64,000 nt of DNA from an uncultured Polaribacter sp. (lineage in GTDB: Bacteria > Bacteroidota > Bacteroidia > Flavobacteriales > Flavobacteriaceae), in contig CALSRX010000004.1 in the NCBI GenBank assembly GCA_943788865.1, forward strand, positions 248,001 to 312,000, read 5' to 3'. Made by a program: the position numbers and the translations under genes. Positions 9,219 through 17,889 of the stretch are shown one piece after another (positions within the stretch are counted from its first letter, which is position 1; each line of letters opens with the position of its first letter). The notes under the pieces are model-generated. The model did no database searches and had not been told where the DNA came from. It worked only from the letters and a program-made list of their open reading frames with translations.

Positions 9219-9566
9219 ATGGCACACGCACACGAATCTAATACAAAAAGAATATGGATGGTTTTTGGAATACTATCTGTAATAACAATTGTTGAAGTTG
9301 CTTTTCGGTATTATAAAACCAGAAGCTTTACATTTAACAAGTTTTTAGGTACAAGCCCACTTAACTGGATATTTATCATTTTAACTTTAGCAAAAGCATA
9401 TGGAATTACATGGGCTTTTATGCACATGGAAGGTGAAAAAAAATGGTTTAGAAGAGCTGTAGTTTGGACTGCTGTATTTCTAATCATCTATTTAGTTACT
9501 TTGTTGTTAATAGAAGGAGTATATCTATTTGATGTAATGTCTCCTTTAACAAAATGGAATTACTAA
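9219..9566 (+). CDS. Cytochrome c oxidase subunit IV family protein
   Basis: The 115-residue protein starts MAHAHESNTKRIWMVF, has three membrane segments and the conserved KAYGITWAFMHMEGEKKWFRR stretch (split: KAYGITWAFMHME, KKWFRR) of the bacterial subunit IV family, a small stabilising subunit of the caa3/aa3 oxidase. It follows the frameshifted subunit III gene by 18 bases and belongs to the same operon. Confidence 0.9.
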   Translation: MAHAHESNTKRIWMVFGILSVITIVEVAFRYYKTRSFTFNKFLGTSPLNWIFIILTLAKAYGITWAFMHMEGEKKWFRRAVVWTAVFLIIYLVTLLLIEGVYLFDVMSPLTKWNY

Positions 9567-9615
9567 TTTGTATTAAAATATATTAAGGTGGTTTTTACCA
9601 CCTTTTTTTTGCATC

Positions 9616-10263
9616 ATGAAGAAAAATAAAATAAAAAAAGCACTAGTATTATCGGCCTTATTTTTAGGTCCATTGATCTTTTATATTTTCCTTTCATTAG
9701 GAATTTATCATCATGCAAATTTACCAATTCTTACAAAAAAAGTAGAAAATGTAAATGGATCAGTTTCTTTCCAAAATCATTTTTCTGTGGTTAGTTTTTT
9801 AGGAACTGATATTGATAAAAATAAAGGAGGCCTTTTTAATTTAAACGAAGTTATTTATAAAAGATATCGTAAAAGTCTTTATTTTCAATCTGTTTTAATT
9901 GCGCCCAAAGGAACAGAAGTACAAGTTGAATCTTTAAAAAAGAAACTAAAAACATACACAGATATAGAAAACTGGAAGTTTGTTTTTATGGGTGAGGATG
10001 AGATTAAAAGCCTATTTAAAAGTTTTGATTCGCCCTACACCATCAAACAAGATTTAAGCTCAGAATATGTCTTTATTATTGATAGAGAATTGCGCTTAAG
10101 AGGAAGAAAGGATGATGAAGATACAGAAAATGGAAGATTATATGGTTATAATATGAATTCTGTAAATGACCTTAAGAATAAGATGAAAAAAGATATTGAA
10201 ATTATATACTACCAATTAAAAAAATCGATTGAAAAAGAAAAGCGATTTAAACGTAAAATATAA
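9616..10263 (+). CDS. Membrane-anchored SCO-like protein without the CxxxC site
   Basis: The 215-residue protein has one N-terminal membrane segment (about residues 8-30) and a periplasmic domain. The domain's spacing resembles a thioredoxin/SCO fold: a strand VVSFLGTDID where SCO proteins carry the metal motif, then ENWKFVFMG and YVFIIDRELRLRGR near the end. There is no CxxxC pair and no cysteine in the domain. It sits between oxidase subunit IV and the SCO copper chaperone, and ends seven bases before SCO. I infer a structural or regulatory role in oxidase assembly; no name is assigned. Confidence 0.7.
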   Translation: MKKNKIKKALVLSALFLGPLIFYIFLSLGIYHHANLPILTKKVENVNGSVSFQNHFSVVSFLGTDIDKNKGGLFNLNEVIYKRYRKSLYFQSVLIAPKGTEVQVESLKKKLKTYTDIENWKFVFMGEDEIKSLFKSFDSPYTIKQDLSSEYVFIIDRELRLRGRKDDEDTENGRLYGYNMNSVNDLKNKMKKDIEIIYYQLKKSIEKEKRFKRKI

Positions 10264-10269
10264 AGTACA

Positions 10270-10913
10270 ATGAAAAAAAAATATTCATATATAGGTATTT
10301 CTTTTATCATATTAATTTTCGGAATTTATGTGATCCCAAAAGTGGTTCAAAAATTTCAAAATCAGATTTGGTTACATTCAATAAAGTACCTGATTTTGAA
10401 TTAATGAATCAAAACGGAAATACAATTACCAATAAAAACTTTGAAGGAAAAGTATTTGTCGTAGAATTTTTCTTTACAACATGTCCATCTATTTGTCCGA
10501 TTATGAATAGAAAAATGATTACAATTCAAAATGAGTTTTATGGAAATCCAAATTTCGGAATTGCATCTTTTTCAATTACTCCAGATATTGATACTCCAAA
10601 AGTATTGAGCCAATATAGAAAAGACCACAACATTACCAGTAAAAATTGGCAGATGTTAACAGGTAAAAGTCAAGACTATGTGTATGATTTATCCAACAAA
10701 GGATTTAAGCTATATGCTGGTAATGGAGAAGAAGAACATGGTGGATTCGAACATTCAGGTTTATTTGCATTGGTAGATAAAGAAGGCAATATTAGATCTA
10801 GAAGAGACGATTATGGAAATCCAATCATGTATTATAGAGCCTTAGAAGAAAATGGTTTTCAAGATCAAATTAAAGAATTAAAAGAAGACATAAATATTTT
10901 GTTAAATGAGTAA
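10270..10913 (+). pseudogene. SCO family copper chaperone with N-terminal frameshift
   Basis: SCO proteins deliver copper to the CuA site of oxidase subunit II. The membrane anchor (MKKKYSYIGISFIILIFGIY) begins at 10270, but its frame stops soon after. The thioredoxin-like body with the metal-binding FFFTTCPSICPIM motif and the downstream histidine region HGGFEHSGLFALVD is in the next frame from about 10368. Adding one A to the run at 10358-10361 joins them as QKFQKSDLVTFNKVPDF. Without it the body lacks its anchor. This is the same kind of single-base loss as in the neighbouring subunit III gene, so a sequence error is the likely cause. Confidence 0.85.
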
Positions 10914-11451
10914 AAAGTTAGCGAATCAAGAAAAAAAATACAACAGAATAATTACAGCTTTATCTATAATTATTCCTTTAGCAGTAGCGCTTTTGTTTGG
11001 TGTAAATTTAAAAAAGTTAGGTTTTGATGTAGAGCCTCTTTCGTTTTTACCACCAATATATGCAACAATAAATGGAATTACAGCATTACTTTTAATTTTT
11101 GCTGTTATTGCAATTAAAAAAGGAAACAAAAAATTACATGAACAATTAAATACAACGGCTATTTTTTGTTCGGTGTTATTTTTACTAATGTATATTGCTT
11201 ATCATATGACTTCTGAATCTACAAAGTTTGGAGGTGAAGGAGCTATAAAATATGTGTATTATTTTATTTTATTTTCTCATATTTTGTTGTCAATAGCTGT
11301 TATCCCTTTTGTATTAATTACCTTTGTAAGAGCAAAACTTGGAAAATTTACTGAGCATAAAAAAATTGCAAAAATTACATTTCCATTATGGTTGTATGTT
11401 GCAATTACTGGTGTGTTAGTTTATTTAATGATTTCTCCTTATTATAGTTGA
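10906..11451 (+). CDS. DUF420 family membrane protein
   Basis: The 181-residue protein has about five membrane segments and conserved histidines (HEQLNTTA, AYHMTSEST, FSHILLSIAV and FTEHKKIAKITFPLWLYVAITGV). This is the pattern of DUF420 proteins, whose member CtaM is required for heme A oxidase maturation in Firmicutes. It overlaps the SCO gene by eight bases and the next small gene follows at once, so it is part of the oxidase operon. Confidence 0.9.
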   Translation: MSKKLANQEKKYNRIITALSIIIPLAVALLFGVNLKKLGFDVEPLSFLPPIYATINGITALLLIFAVIAIKKGNKKLHEQLNTTAIFCSVLFLLMYIAYHMTSESTKFGGEGAIKYVYYFILFSHILLSIAVIPFVLITFVRAKLGKFTEHKKIAKITFPLWLYVAITGVLVYLMISPYYS

Positions 11452-11453
11452 TT

Positions 11454-11663
11454 ATGAAAAAAGGTATAGTTCTTCTGGTTCTCTTATTTACAATTGATAT
11501 AAAAGCACAATGTGCAATGTGTAAAGCCGTTGTAGAAAATGGTGGACAGGAAATGGCTGAAGGAATCAATTCTGGAATTACTTATTTAATGGCTTTTCCT
11601 TACATCCTTGTTGCTCTTTTAGCTTATGTTTTATTCAGATATAAGAAAAGAATTAAAAGTTAG
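11454..11663 (+). CDS. Small secreted/membrane protein with a CxxC motif
   Basis: The 69-residue protein has a signal peptide-like N-terminus ending at IKAQ, then CAMCKAVVENGG, then a single membrane segment and a basic tail. I start it at the ATG at 11454 rather than the TTG six bases upstream. Small proteins of this type close the oxidase operon in many Flavobacteriia. The CxxC pair after the cleavage site suggests metal binding or redox, but this is inference. Confidence 0.7.
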   Translation: MKKGIVLLVLLFTIDIKAQCAMCKAVVENGGQEMAEGINSGITYLMAFPYILVALLAYVLFRYKKRIKS

Positions 11664-11695
11664 TTTTTTAAAAACAATAAACCTGTAACATATTC

Positions 11696-11703
11696 TACTT
11701 TTG
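11696..11703 (+). promoter_or_regulatory. -7 element, possible promoter of the TolC gene
   Basis: TACTTTTG matches TAnnTTTG. It would give a leader of about 180 bases before the TolC-family ATG at 11891. The leader shows no clear terminator or known riboswitch. Confidence 0.4.
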
Positions 11704-11890
11704 TTCGTCATATTAGCGATGAAGAGTACAAAAAATGTCTGGTTTTATCCACACGTGTTCGAAATCAAACAGTTATAAAAATGCACATTAACACTAACTT
11801 ACTGATAAACAAATTGTTATAAATTTTTTTATTTAGGCTCACTATTTGTGTCTATAACTGAACTGAAATATAAAGCATAATAAAAAATAC

Positions 11891-13225
11891 ATGAAAACTA
11901 AAATTTTAATAGGTGTTGCATTAATTGCATTTTCATTTTCTGGAGTTTCACAAAAGAAATGGAATTTAAAAGAAGCTGTCGAATATGCATTAAAAAATAA
12001 TATCAGCATTAAGCAAAGCGAGTTAGACGTAGAAACTTTTAACGAAAATGTAGCCGGAGCTAAAGGAAATTTTTTACCAAATTTAAACGCATCATCTGGA
12101 GCTAATTTAAATTTTGGTTCTACTATTGATCCGGTTAGTAATGGTAGAATATCTTCTACTAGTTTTAGTTCTTCTTATAGTTTACGAAGTGGAATTACCG
12201 TTTTTAACGGATTTAGATTGTTAAATTCTTATAAGGACGCAAAATTAAATGCTGTTGGAAGTCAATTGAATTTACAAAAAATCAAAGATGATATTTCTTT
12301 AAATGTAGTTAATTCTTATTTAAATATTTTATTTGCAAAAGAGAATTTATCGGTTGCAAAAGTTCAAGCAGAAATAAGTAAAAAGCAAATTGAGGTTGCT
12401 AAAAGTCAAGTAGATGCTGGTTCCAAACCTAAAGGAGAATTATTAAATGCCCAATCTGCATACGCAAACGATATACAAACGGTTGTTTCTTTAGAAAACA
12501 CTTTAAATATTGCCTTATTAGGTCTTGCTCAATTATTACAAGTAGATCCAGACAATTTCGATGTAGAAAAAATTGATGTTGGAGCACCTTCTGCTTCCTT
12601 GTTATTTAAAAGTCCAGATGCAGTATATAAAAAAGCAGTTGAAACAAGACCAGAAATATTAAATGCAAAGGTTGGTATTGAAAAAGGCGAAATAGGTATT
12701 GCAATTGCTAAAAGTGGTTTTTTACCAACGGTAACTGCTTCTGCAAGCGCAGGAACTAATTATAGTCATCGATTTACTATTTTTCAAGGGCAACGAAATG
12801 ATTATTTCTTTAAGCAGTTAAATGACAATTTGGGGTATGGATTAGGCTTGTCATTAAGTATTCCTATTTTCAATAGATTTCAGAATAAAGTAAACTTAAA
12901 CAAAGCGATTATAAGTAAAGAAAAATCTGAGTTAACTTTTGAAAGCGAAAAATTGCGTTTACAACAAACAATTCAGAGAGCCTTTTTAGATGCAAAAGCA
13001 GCCTTAAAAAGTTATGAAGCAGCAAGATTATCATTACAAGCACAGCAAGAAGCATTTAAAAATGCACAACAGAGATATAACTATGAAGCCATTACATTAT
13101 TTGAGTTCGATCAGGTAAGAAACAGGTTGGTAAATGCAGAATCAACATTAATTAGAGCAAAGTACGATTATGTATTTAAATCAAAAGTGTTGAAATTTTA
13201 TTTTGGAGAATCAGTTATAGAGTAA
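11891..13225 (+). CDS. TolC family outer-membrane protein
   Basis: The 444-residue protein has a signal peptide ending near SGVSQ and the NLKEAVEYALKNNISIKQSELD opening of TolC proteins (split: NLKEAVEYAL, NNISIKQ). Two homologous halves follow, with long amphipathic helices around residues 140-200 and 340-430, and YNYEAITLFEFDQVRNRL near the end. TolC trimers form the outer-membrane tunnel of efflux pumps and type I exporters. No pump genes are adjacent, so its partner must lie elsewhere. A second TolC gene at 41564 belongs to an RND operon. Confidence 0.9.
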   Translation: MKTKILIGVALIAFSFSGVSQKKWNLKEAVEYALKNNISIKQSELDVETFNENVAGAKGNFLPNLNASSGANLNFGSTIDPVSNGRISSTSFSSSYSLRSGITVFNGFRLLNSYKDAKLNAVGSQLNLQKIKDDISLNVVNSYLNILFAKENLSVAKVQAEISKKQIEVAKSQVDAGSKPKGELLNAQSAYANDIQTVVSLENTLNIALLGLAQLLQVDPDNFDVEKIDVGAPSASLLFKSPDAVYKKAVETRPEILNAKVGIEKGEIGIAIAKSGFLPTVTASASAGTNYSHRFTIFQGQRNDYFFKQLNDNLGYGLGLSLSIPIFNRFQNKVNLNKAIISKEKSELTFESEKLRLQQTIQRAFLDAKAALKSYEAARLSLQAQQEAFKNAQQRYNYEAITLFEFDQVRNRLVNAESTLIRAKYDYVFKSKVLKFYFGESVIE

Positions 13226-13244
13226 ACATGTTTTAATAAAAGAT

Positions 13245-13280
13245 AAAAAAATCCCTAAGAAATTTCTTAGGGATTTTTTT
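13245..13280. terminator. Bidirectional terminator
   Basis: A perfect inverted repeat centred on 13262 (ATCCCTAAGAAA with TTTCTTAGGGAT), flanked by A and T runs, serves both the TolC gene and the convergent serine hydrolase. Confidence 0.9.
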
Positions 13281-13298
13281 ATGAAATTATTTTTGATG

Positions 13299-14495
13299 TT
13301 AAGAGTTGAAATTTTCTTCAACAATTTTTTTAATCTGTTTATTTAAATAATCCACAGATCGGTAACTAGTATGTTCTAATATAATAACTACTAAATCATC
13401 TTCTTGATATTGCGTTATACCAGTGCTAAATCCATTCCACTTTCCAAAATGATACACTATTTTTTCATCATTTTTTTCATTAATTCGAAAACCAAAACCG
13501 TAAGGTATTTTTCTTCCATACTTGGTTTTTCCTTTAGCGTACATTAGCTCTAATGACTCTTTAGAGATAATTTTTCCACTATTAAGACCGTTTACCCACT
13601 TAAGTAAATCTTTACTTGTTGCGTAGATATTCTTATCACCAACAATTGCGTCGTTAATTGTGTTTGGAATTGTTCGGTGTCTCCAACCACGATACAATCT
13701 ATATCCTATTAATTGATTTGTTCTTAGTGTGTCATTTTGAAAACTAAAAGCAAAAGAATCGTTCATTTTTAAGGGCTTAAAAATGTTAGCATCCAAGAAT
13801 TCTGAATAACTCATTTCAGATATTTTTTCTATAAGGGAAGCTAAAACGAAATACCCAGTGTTTGAATAATCAAATTTTCTTCCAGGCCATGAAAACTTAG
13901 AAACTTTACTTGTTTCTAAAAACTCCATCATTTCAATATTTGTAGGAGCTTTATTTTTCTTCCATTCATTTTCTGCAACCCAAAAATAATTTGGTAACCC
14001 AGAAGTATGATTAAGTAAATGTTGAATTGTAATATTCTTAAAAGGAAATTTTGGGAAATAGGTGGTAATTGTATCCGTTAATTTTAATTGATTTCTTTCC
14101 TTTAAAATCATTATGGAAGCAGCTGTAAACTGTTTGCTTACAGAGGCTAATTGATAAATAGACGCCTCGCTTAAATCACTTTTTTTTCTAAAATCTGCAT
14201 ATCCAATTTGATTTTGATACACCAACTTTCCTTTTTTCGCAACTAAAATAGAACCATGAAAATCATGTCTTTTATTTATTCTTTTTAGTAGAGAATCTAA
14301 TTTATTGGCTACTTTCTTGGTCTCTTTCTTTGAGAATTTTTTTAAAACAACCTCTTTTTTGATACTACTTGTAGAATCTAGAATAGCTTCATTAAGTACT
14401 GTTTTTGGCTCTAATTTTTTCGTATTTGTACTAAGCACAAAACTACTTAATAGTATAATAAAGAGGCCAATAAAGTATTTTAAATTACTTTTCAA
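13299..14495 (-). CDS. Serine hydrolase, class C beta-lactamase-like
   Basis: The 398-residue protein has a signal peptide or membrane anchor (residues 1-22) and a beta-lactamase/transpeptidase-like domain from about residue 75. It carries the SxxK motif SVSK (S118, K121), the YSNTGY motif (Tyr-Ser-Asn), and HFGKWNG in place of the KTG box. Proteins of this family include esterases, D-aminopeptidases and penicillin-binding-like enzymes, so the substrate cannot be told from sequence. It is divergent from tsaB and shares a terminator with the TolC gene. Confidence 0.85.
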   Translation of the reverse strand: MKSNLKYFIGLFIILLSSFVLSTNTKKLEPKTVLNEAILDSTSSIKKEVVLKKFSKKETKKVANKLDSLLKRINKRHDFHGSILVAKKGKLVYQNQIGYADFRKKSDLSEASIYQLASVSKQFTAASIMILKERNQLKLTDTITTYFPKFPFKNITIQHLLNHTSGLPNYFWVAENEWKKNKAPTNIEMMEFLETSKVSKFSWPGRKFDYSNTGYFVLASLIEKISEMSYSEFLDANIFKPLKMNDSFAFSFQNDTLRTNQLIGYRLYRGWRHRTIPNTINDAIVGDKNIYATSKDLLKWVNGLNSGKIISKESLELMYAKGKTKYGRKIPYGFGFRINEKNDEKIVYHFGKWNGFSTGITQYQEDDLVVIILEHTSYRSVDYLNKQIKKIVEENFNS

Positions 14496-14610
14496 AAGTG
14501 TATTTTATTGTGTTTCAGAGGTAAAAGTAACAATGCTAAACGTTCTTTCAAAATTTTATTTCATTATTAAGGAATAATAATAAACTATATGTTTTTTTTG
14601 ATGCTTAATG

Positions 14611-14618
14611 TATCTTTG
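14611..14618 (+). promoter_or_regulatory. -7 element of the tsaB promoter
   Basis: TATCTTTG matches TAnnTTTG. It lies 15 bases before a TTG codon at 14634 and downstream of the ATG at 14589, so it decides the tsaB start. Confidence 0.65.
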
Positions 14619-14633
14619 CAAAAAACGATTCTA

Positions 14634-15311
14634 TTGGCTTATATTTTAAATATTGAGACTTCAACAAAAAACTGCTCCGTTTGTGTTTCTAAAAACGGTG
14701 AAATAGTTGCTATTAAAGAATTAAACAATGGTAATTATTCACATGCAGAAGTTCTACATCCCTTTATAAACGATGTAATTCGTGAAGCTAATATTACTTC
14801 CGAACAACTAAATGCAATTGCTGTGAGTAAAGGACCAGGTTCTTACACTGGGTTAAGAATTGGAGTTTCTGCGGCTAAAGGGTTGTGTTTCGCATTAAGC
14901 ATCCCTTTAATTTCAATACACACATTACAATCTCTTGCGTTATCAATTTCAACCGAAAATGCACTTGTTGTACCTATGCTTGATGCTCGAAGAATGGAAG
15001 TATATTCAGCTGTTTTTGATTCTGAGAATAATCAAATAAGAGAAATTAAAGCAGAAGTAATAAATGAAATGTCTTTTTTAAATTATTTAGCAGCTTCAAA
15101 AGTTTATTTTTTAGGTGATGGAGCTGAAAAATGCAAAACTTCAATTACGCATTCCAATGCAGTATTTGTTGACTCTAAGTATCCTTCAGCAAAAGAAATG
15201 ACCATTTTATCATATGATAAGTATAAAAAAAACGACATCGAAGATGTCGCTTATTTTGAACCTTTTTACTTAAAGGATTTTATTGTTGTTCCTCAGAAAA
15301 AGAAAATCTAA
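14634..15311 (+). CDS. tsaB: tRNA t6A threonylcarbamoyl transfer protein TsaB
   Basis: TsaB is an ASKHA-fold partner of TsaD in making N6-threonylcarbamoyladenosine at position 37 of ANN-reading tRNAs. The N-terminal AYILNIETSTKNCSV and the SKGPGSYTGLRIGVSAAKGL stretch (split: KGPGSYTGLRIG, AAKGL) are diagnostic. I choose the TTG at 14634 (about 225 residues). It aligns with the usual MAYILNIET start, whereas the ATG at 14589 would lie upstream of the promoter's -7 element. The stop codon abuts the stop of a convergent gene. Confidence 0.9.
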   Translation: MAYILNIETSTKNCSVCVSKNGEIVAIKELNNGNYSHAEVLHPFINDVIREANITSEQLNAIAVSKGPGSYTGLRIGVSAAKGLCFALSIPLISIHTLQSLALSISTENALVVPMLDARRMEVYSAVFDSENNQIREIKAEVINEMSFLNYLAASKVYFLGDGAEKCKTSITHSNAVFVDSKYPSAKEMTILSYDKYKKNDIEDVAYFEPFYLKDFIVVPQKKKI

Positions 15312-15983
15312 TTATTTTAATGAAGCATAAAAATTAAAAATTTTAATTAAATCTTCTTCTTTCTTTATCCCCAATCTTTCTTTTTTAATAAAACTCTTAA
15401 CGGAATTAGATTTAGAATTAAAAACGTCTAAAAACTTACTTTTTCTAGTTGGCAATTCAATAACAATATCTTGATCGCTTAGCTTTATATAATAAGCATC
15501 TTGTTTTCTTTCAAATTTAGCTGGTTTTAGCGTTTCATAATTACTTTTTGGTTTCACTTCTGGATAAAATTTTACAAACTGTTTACTTAGTAAAAAAGTT
15601 TTATCGTTTTTTGCTAAAATTTTAAAAAAGCCAAATTTTAAATTTTCATACTCAAAAGCTCTGTAAGTGGTGTTCTCATCTGTAAATAGCACATCATATC
15701 TATGTTCCATTGTAGGCACAAAGAAAATAACTTCTCCTTTATTATCTACTTCAATATAATCTTGATTTGCATTGTATTTTCCTTTCATTGCAACACCTTT
15801 AATTTTAATATTTTGGTATTCTGAATGGATAAAAGGAGAGCCTTTTACATTTGGACCAAATTGATCAAGACTTCTATCTATGTCAGATTTTAAGGTATAT
15901 ACATCTCTTAAATTGTTTATTTGATTTACTTGTGAAAAAGCAACTGTAGAAATAAACAACAATGTTAATAGAATAGATTTCAT
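15312..15983 (-). CDS. Secreted protein of unknown function, paralog A
   Basis: The 223-residue protein has a signal peptide (MKSILLTLLFISTVAFSQ) and no recognised domain. It resembles its upstream neighbour (16025-16714) in order of motifs: a KGSPFIHSEYQNIKIKG-like stretch (GSPFIHSEYQNIKI), an aromatic middle, DAYYIKLSDQD, and the C-terminal FIKKERLGIKKEEDLIKIF. The two are probably a tandem duplication of a periplasmic or surface protein. Function is unknown. Confidence 0.75.
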   Translation of the reverse strand: MKSILLTLLFISTVAFSQVNQINNLRDVYTLKSDIDRSLDQFGPNVKGSPFIHSEYQNIKIKGVAMKGKYNANQDYIEVDNKGEVIFFVPTMEHRYDVLFTDENTTYRAFEYENLKFGFFKILAKNDKTFLLSKQFVKFYPEVKPKSNYETLKPAKFERKQDAYYIKLSDQDIVIELPTRKSKFLDVFNSKSNSVKSFIKKERLGIKKEEDLIKIFNFYASLK

Positions 15984-16024
15984 AATTTCTGTTTTATGTT
16001 AATAGCAATTTTATTGATTAATAA

Positions 16025-16714
16025 TTATCGAGATTGATTATCATATAGTTTTAATAACCGAATCAGGTCTTCTTCTTTTTTGACATTTAATTTGTTCTTT
16101 TTAATTAAAGAAGAAACCATTTTTGAGTCGTTCTCAAAAAAGTTAATAACGTCTTTTTTTCTAAGTTTAATTTCACTTAGTGTTTTAGACCCTTTTAAAC
16201 TTAAATAGTAAGTGTCTTTTACTCTTTTTAATTCTGGATTTTTATATTTTTCATAAGGAGTTTTAGGTTTTTGTTCTTCTACAAAAACTATTTTCTCTTT
16301 TAATACAAGCGCGTAGTTTTCACCTTCGCTAAGAACTACAAAAAAACCTTTTTTAGTTTTATCTCTATCAGTATACAAGTAAGTTTTATACAATTTATTG
16401 TTCTTCGGAAAATTAACTTGAGTTTCATTTTCTTTAGTTACAACAATGTATTTTACTTTTCCATTATGTTGTACTTCAAAATTGTCTGAATACGCATTGT
16501 AACGCGTTGGATATTGTTGAAGTACATCATTAATTTTTGCCGACTGGAAGTTGTCATTAATAAACAAACTCCCTTTTATTTTTCCATCATATTTTTGTTT
16601 GATACTTAAAAAAGAGTTTCCTCCTTCTAATGCAAAATTTGCTTCGTTTTGAGCATTAACAAAAAATCCTATTGATAAAAAGAATGCTGTAATTGTGTAT
16701 TTTAAGTTTTTCAT
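16025..16714 (-). CDS. Secreted protein of unknown function, paralog B
   Basis: The 229-residue protein has a signal peptide ending near FFVNAQN. It shares with paralog A the GSLFINDNFQSAKIND-type stretch (KGSLFINDNFQSAKI), DTYYLSLKGSK and the C-terminal LIKKNKLNVKKEEDLIRLL. Both lie downstream of MscS on the same strand with short gaps, so they may share a transcript. No catalytic motif is visible. Confidence 0.75.
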   Translation of the reverse strand: MKNLKYTITAFFLSIGFFVNAQNEANFALEGGNSFLSIKQKYDGKIKGSLFINDNFQSAKINDVLQQYPTRYNAYSDNFEVQHNGKVKYIVVTKENETQVNFPKNNKLYKTYLYTDRDKTKKGFFVVLSEGENYALVLKEKIVFVEEQKPKTPYEKYKNPELKRVKDTYYLSLKGSKTLSEIKLRKKDVINFFENDSKMVSSLIKKNKLNVKKEEDLIRLLKLYDNQSR

Positions 16715-16718
16715 TTTT

Positions 16719-17525
16719 TTATGTGTTTTTTCTAATTACTACTTGATGTGGATAAGGAATTTCTATATTCGCTTTATCTAATGCTTCTTTTGTTTGTTCT
16801 AAAACCTGAGTATAAACGGTCCAATAATCGCTTGATTTTACCCAAGAACGTACAGCAAAATTAATAGAACTATCTCCTAACTCAGTTAGTAAAATTGCTG
16901 GAGCAGGATCTTTTAAAATTAGTGGATGATTGTTTACAATTGATGTAAGTACATTTTTGGTTTCTTTGATGTCGGCGTCATAAGAAACTCCAAATTTTAA
17001 GTCTACTCTACGATTTTCTTCAGTAGAAAAATTAACAATATTACTGTTAGATAAAGCTCCGTTAGGAATGATAATTTCTTTATTATCTACTGTATTCAAT
17101 TTGGTTGTAAAAATTTCAATACTTTTTACCGTTCCTGATTCTCCTTGAGCCGTAATAAAATCACCAATTTTAAATGGTTTAAAAATCATGATTAAAGCAC
17201 CACCTGCAAAATTAGCTAAAGACCCTTGTAAAGCTAAACCAACAGCCAAACCAGCAGCTCCAATAATGGCAACAAAAGAAGTGGTTGGCACTCCAAGTTT
17301 AGAAATTACTGTAATTATTAATAATGCTTTTAATATCCAGCTTAATAAATCGCTTAAAAATTTTTGCAACGTAAGATCTACATTGCTTTTTGTCATTATT
17401 TTTTTAGACACTTTTACAAGCAGGTTGATAACAAATAAACCAATCAGTAAAATTAATAATGCTGTTAAGATGTTTGGCCCATAGGTCATTAAAAAATTGC
17501 CAGCGATTTCTAAATACTTTTCCAT
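16719..17525 (-). CDS. MscS-type mechanosensitive ion channel
   Basis: The 268-residue protein has three membrane segments. The pore-lining third helix is GAAGLAVGLALQGSLANFAGG, cited here as AAGLAVGLALQGSLANF. It is followed by the FKPFKIGDFI and IIIPNGALSNSNIVNFS beta-domain motifs. Channels of this family release solutes on hypo-osmotic shock. The gene starts one base after the DUF1304 gene, so the group 19931 to 16719 is likely one operon. Confidence 0.93.
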   Translation of the reverse strand: MEKYLEIAGNFLMTYGPNILTALLILLIGLFVINLLVKVSKKIMTKSNVDLTLQKFLSDLLSWILKALLIITVISKLGVPTTSFVAIIGAAGLAVGLALQGSLANFAGGALIMIFKPFKIGDFITAQGESGTVKSIEIFTTKLNTVDNKEIIIPNGALSNSNIVNFSTEENRRVDLKFGVSYDADIKETKNVLTSIVNNHPLILKDPAPAILLTELGDSSINFAVRSWVKSSDYWTVYTQVLEQTKEALDKANIEIPYPHQVVIRKNT

Positions 17526-17526
17526 G

Positions 17527-17889
17527 TTAATTTAATTTTATGAGTATTAATAAGAATGCTAAAATAGCAGGAATAGCTTGAATATAAAAGAGTCTTATCT
17601 TTTTTGTTGAATAGGCTCCATAAACACCTGCAATAATTACACAACTTAAAAAAAACAAGCTAATGTTTACCTCTTTTGCTACAATAGACCAAATTAAACC
17701 TGCGCTTAAAAAACCGTTGTACAGCCCTTGATTTGCAGCCAATACTTTAGTTTCTTCTGCAAACTCTTTAGACTTTAATCCAAAAGTTTTGATGCCTTTG
17801 GGTTTTGTCCATAAAAACATTTCTAATACTAAAAAATAAAAATGTTCTAATGCAACTAATGCAACAAGAAATGTAATTGCTATTGTCAT
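17527..17889 (-). CDS. DUF1304 family membrane protein
   Basis: The 120-residue protein has four membrane segments. The [15 protein letters not shown] opening and the [15 protein letters not shown] motif identify DUF1304, a family of unknown role. Its ATG overlaps the stop of the upstream DUF255 gene by four bases, implying translational coupling. Confidence 0.88.
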   Translation of the reverse strand: MTIAITFLVALVALEHFYFLVLEMFLWTKPKGIKTFGLKSKEFAEETKVLAANQGLYNGFLSAGLIWSIVAKEVNISLFFLSCVIIAGVYGAYSTKKIRLFYIQAIPAILAFLLILIKLN

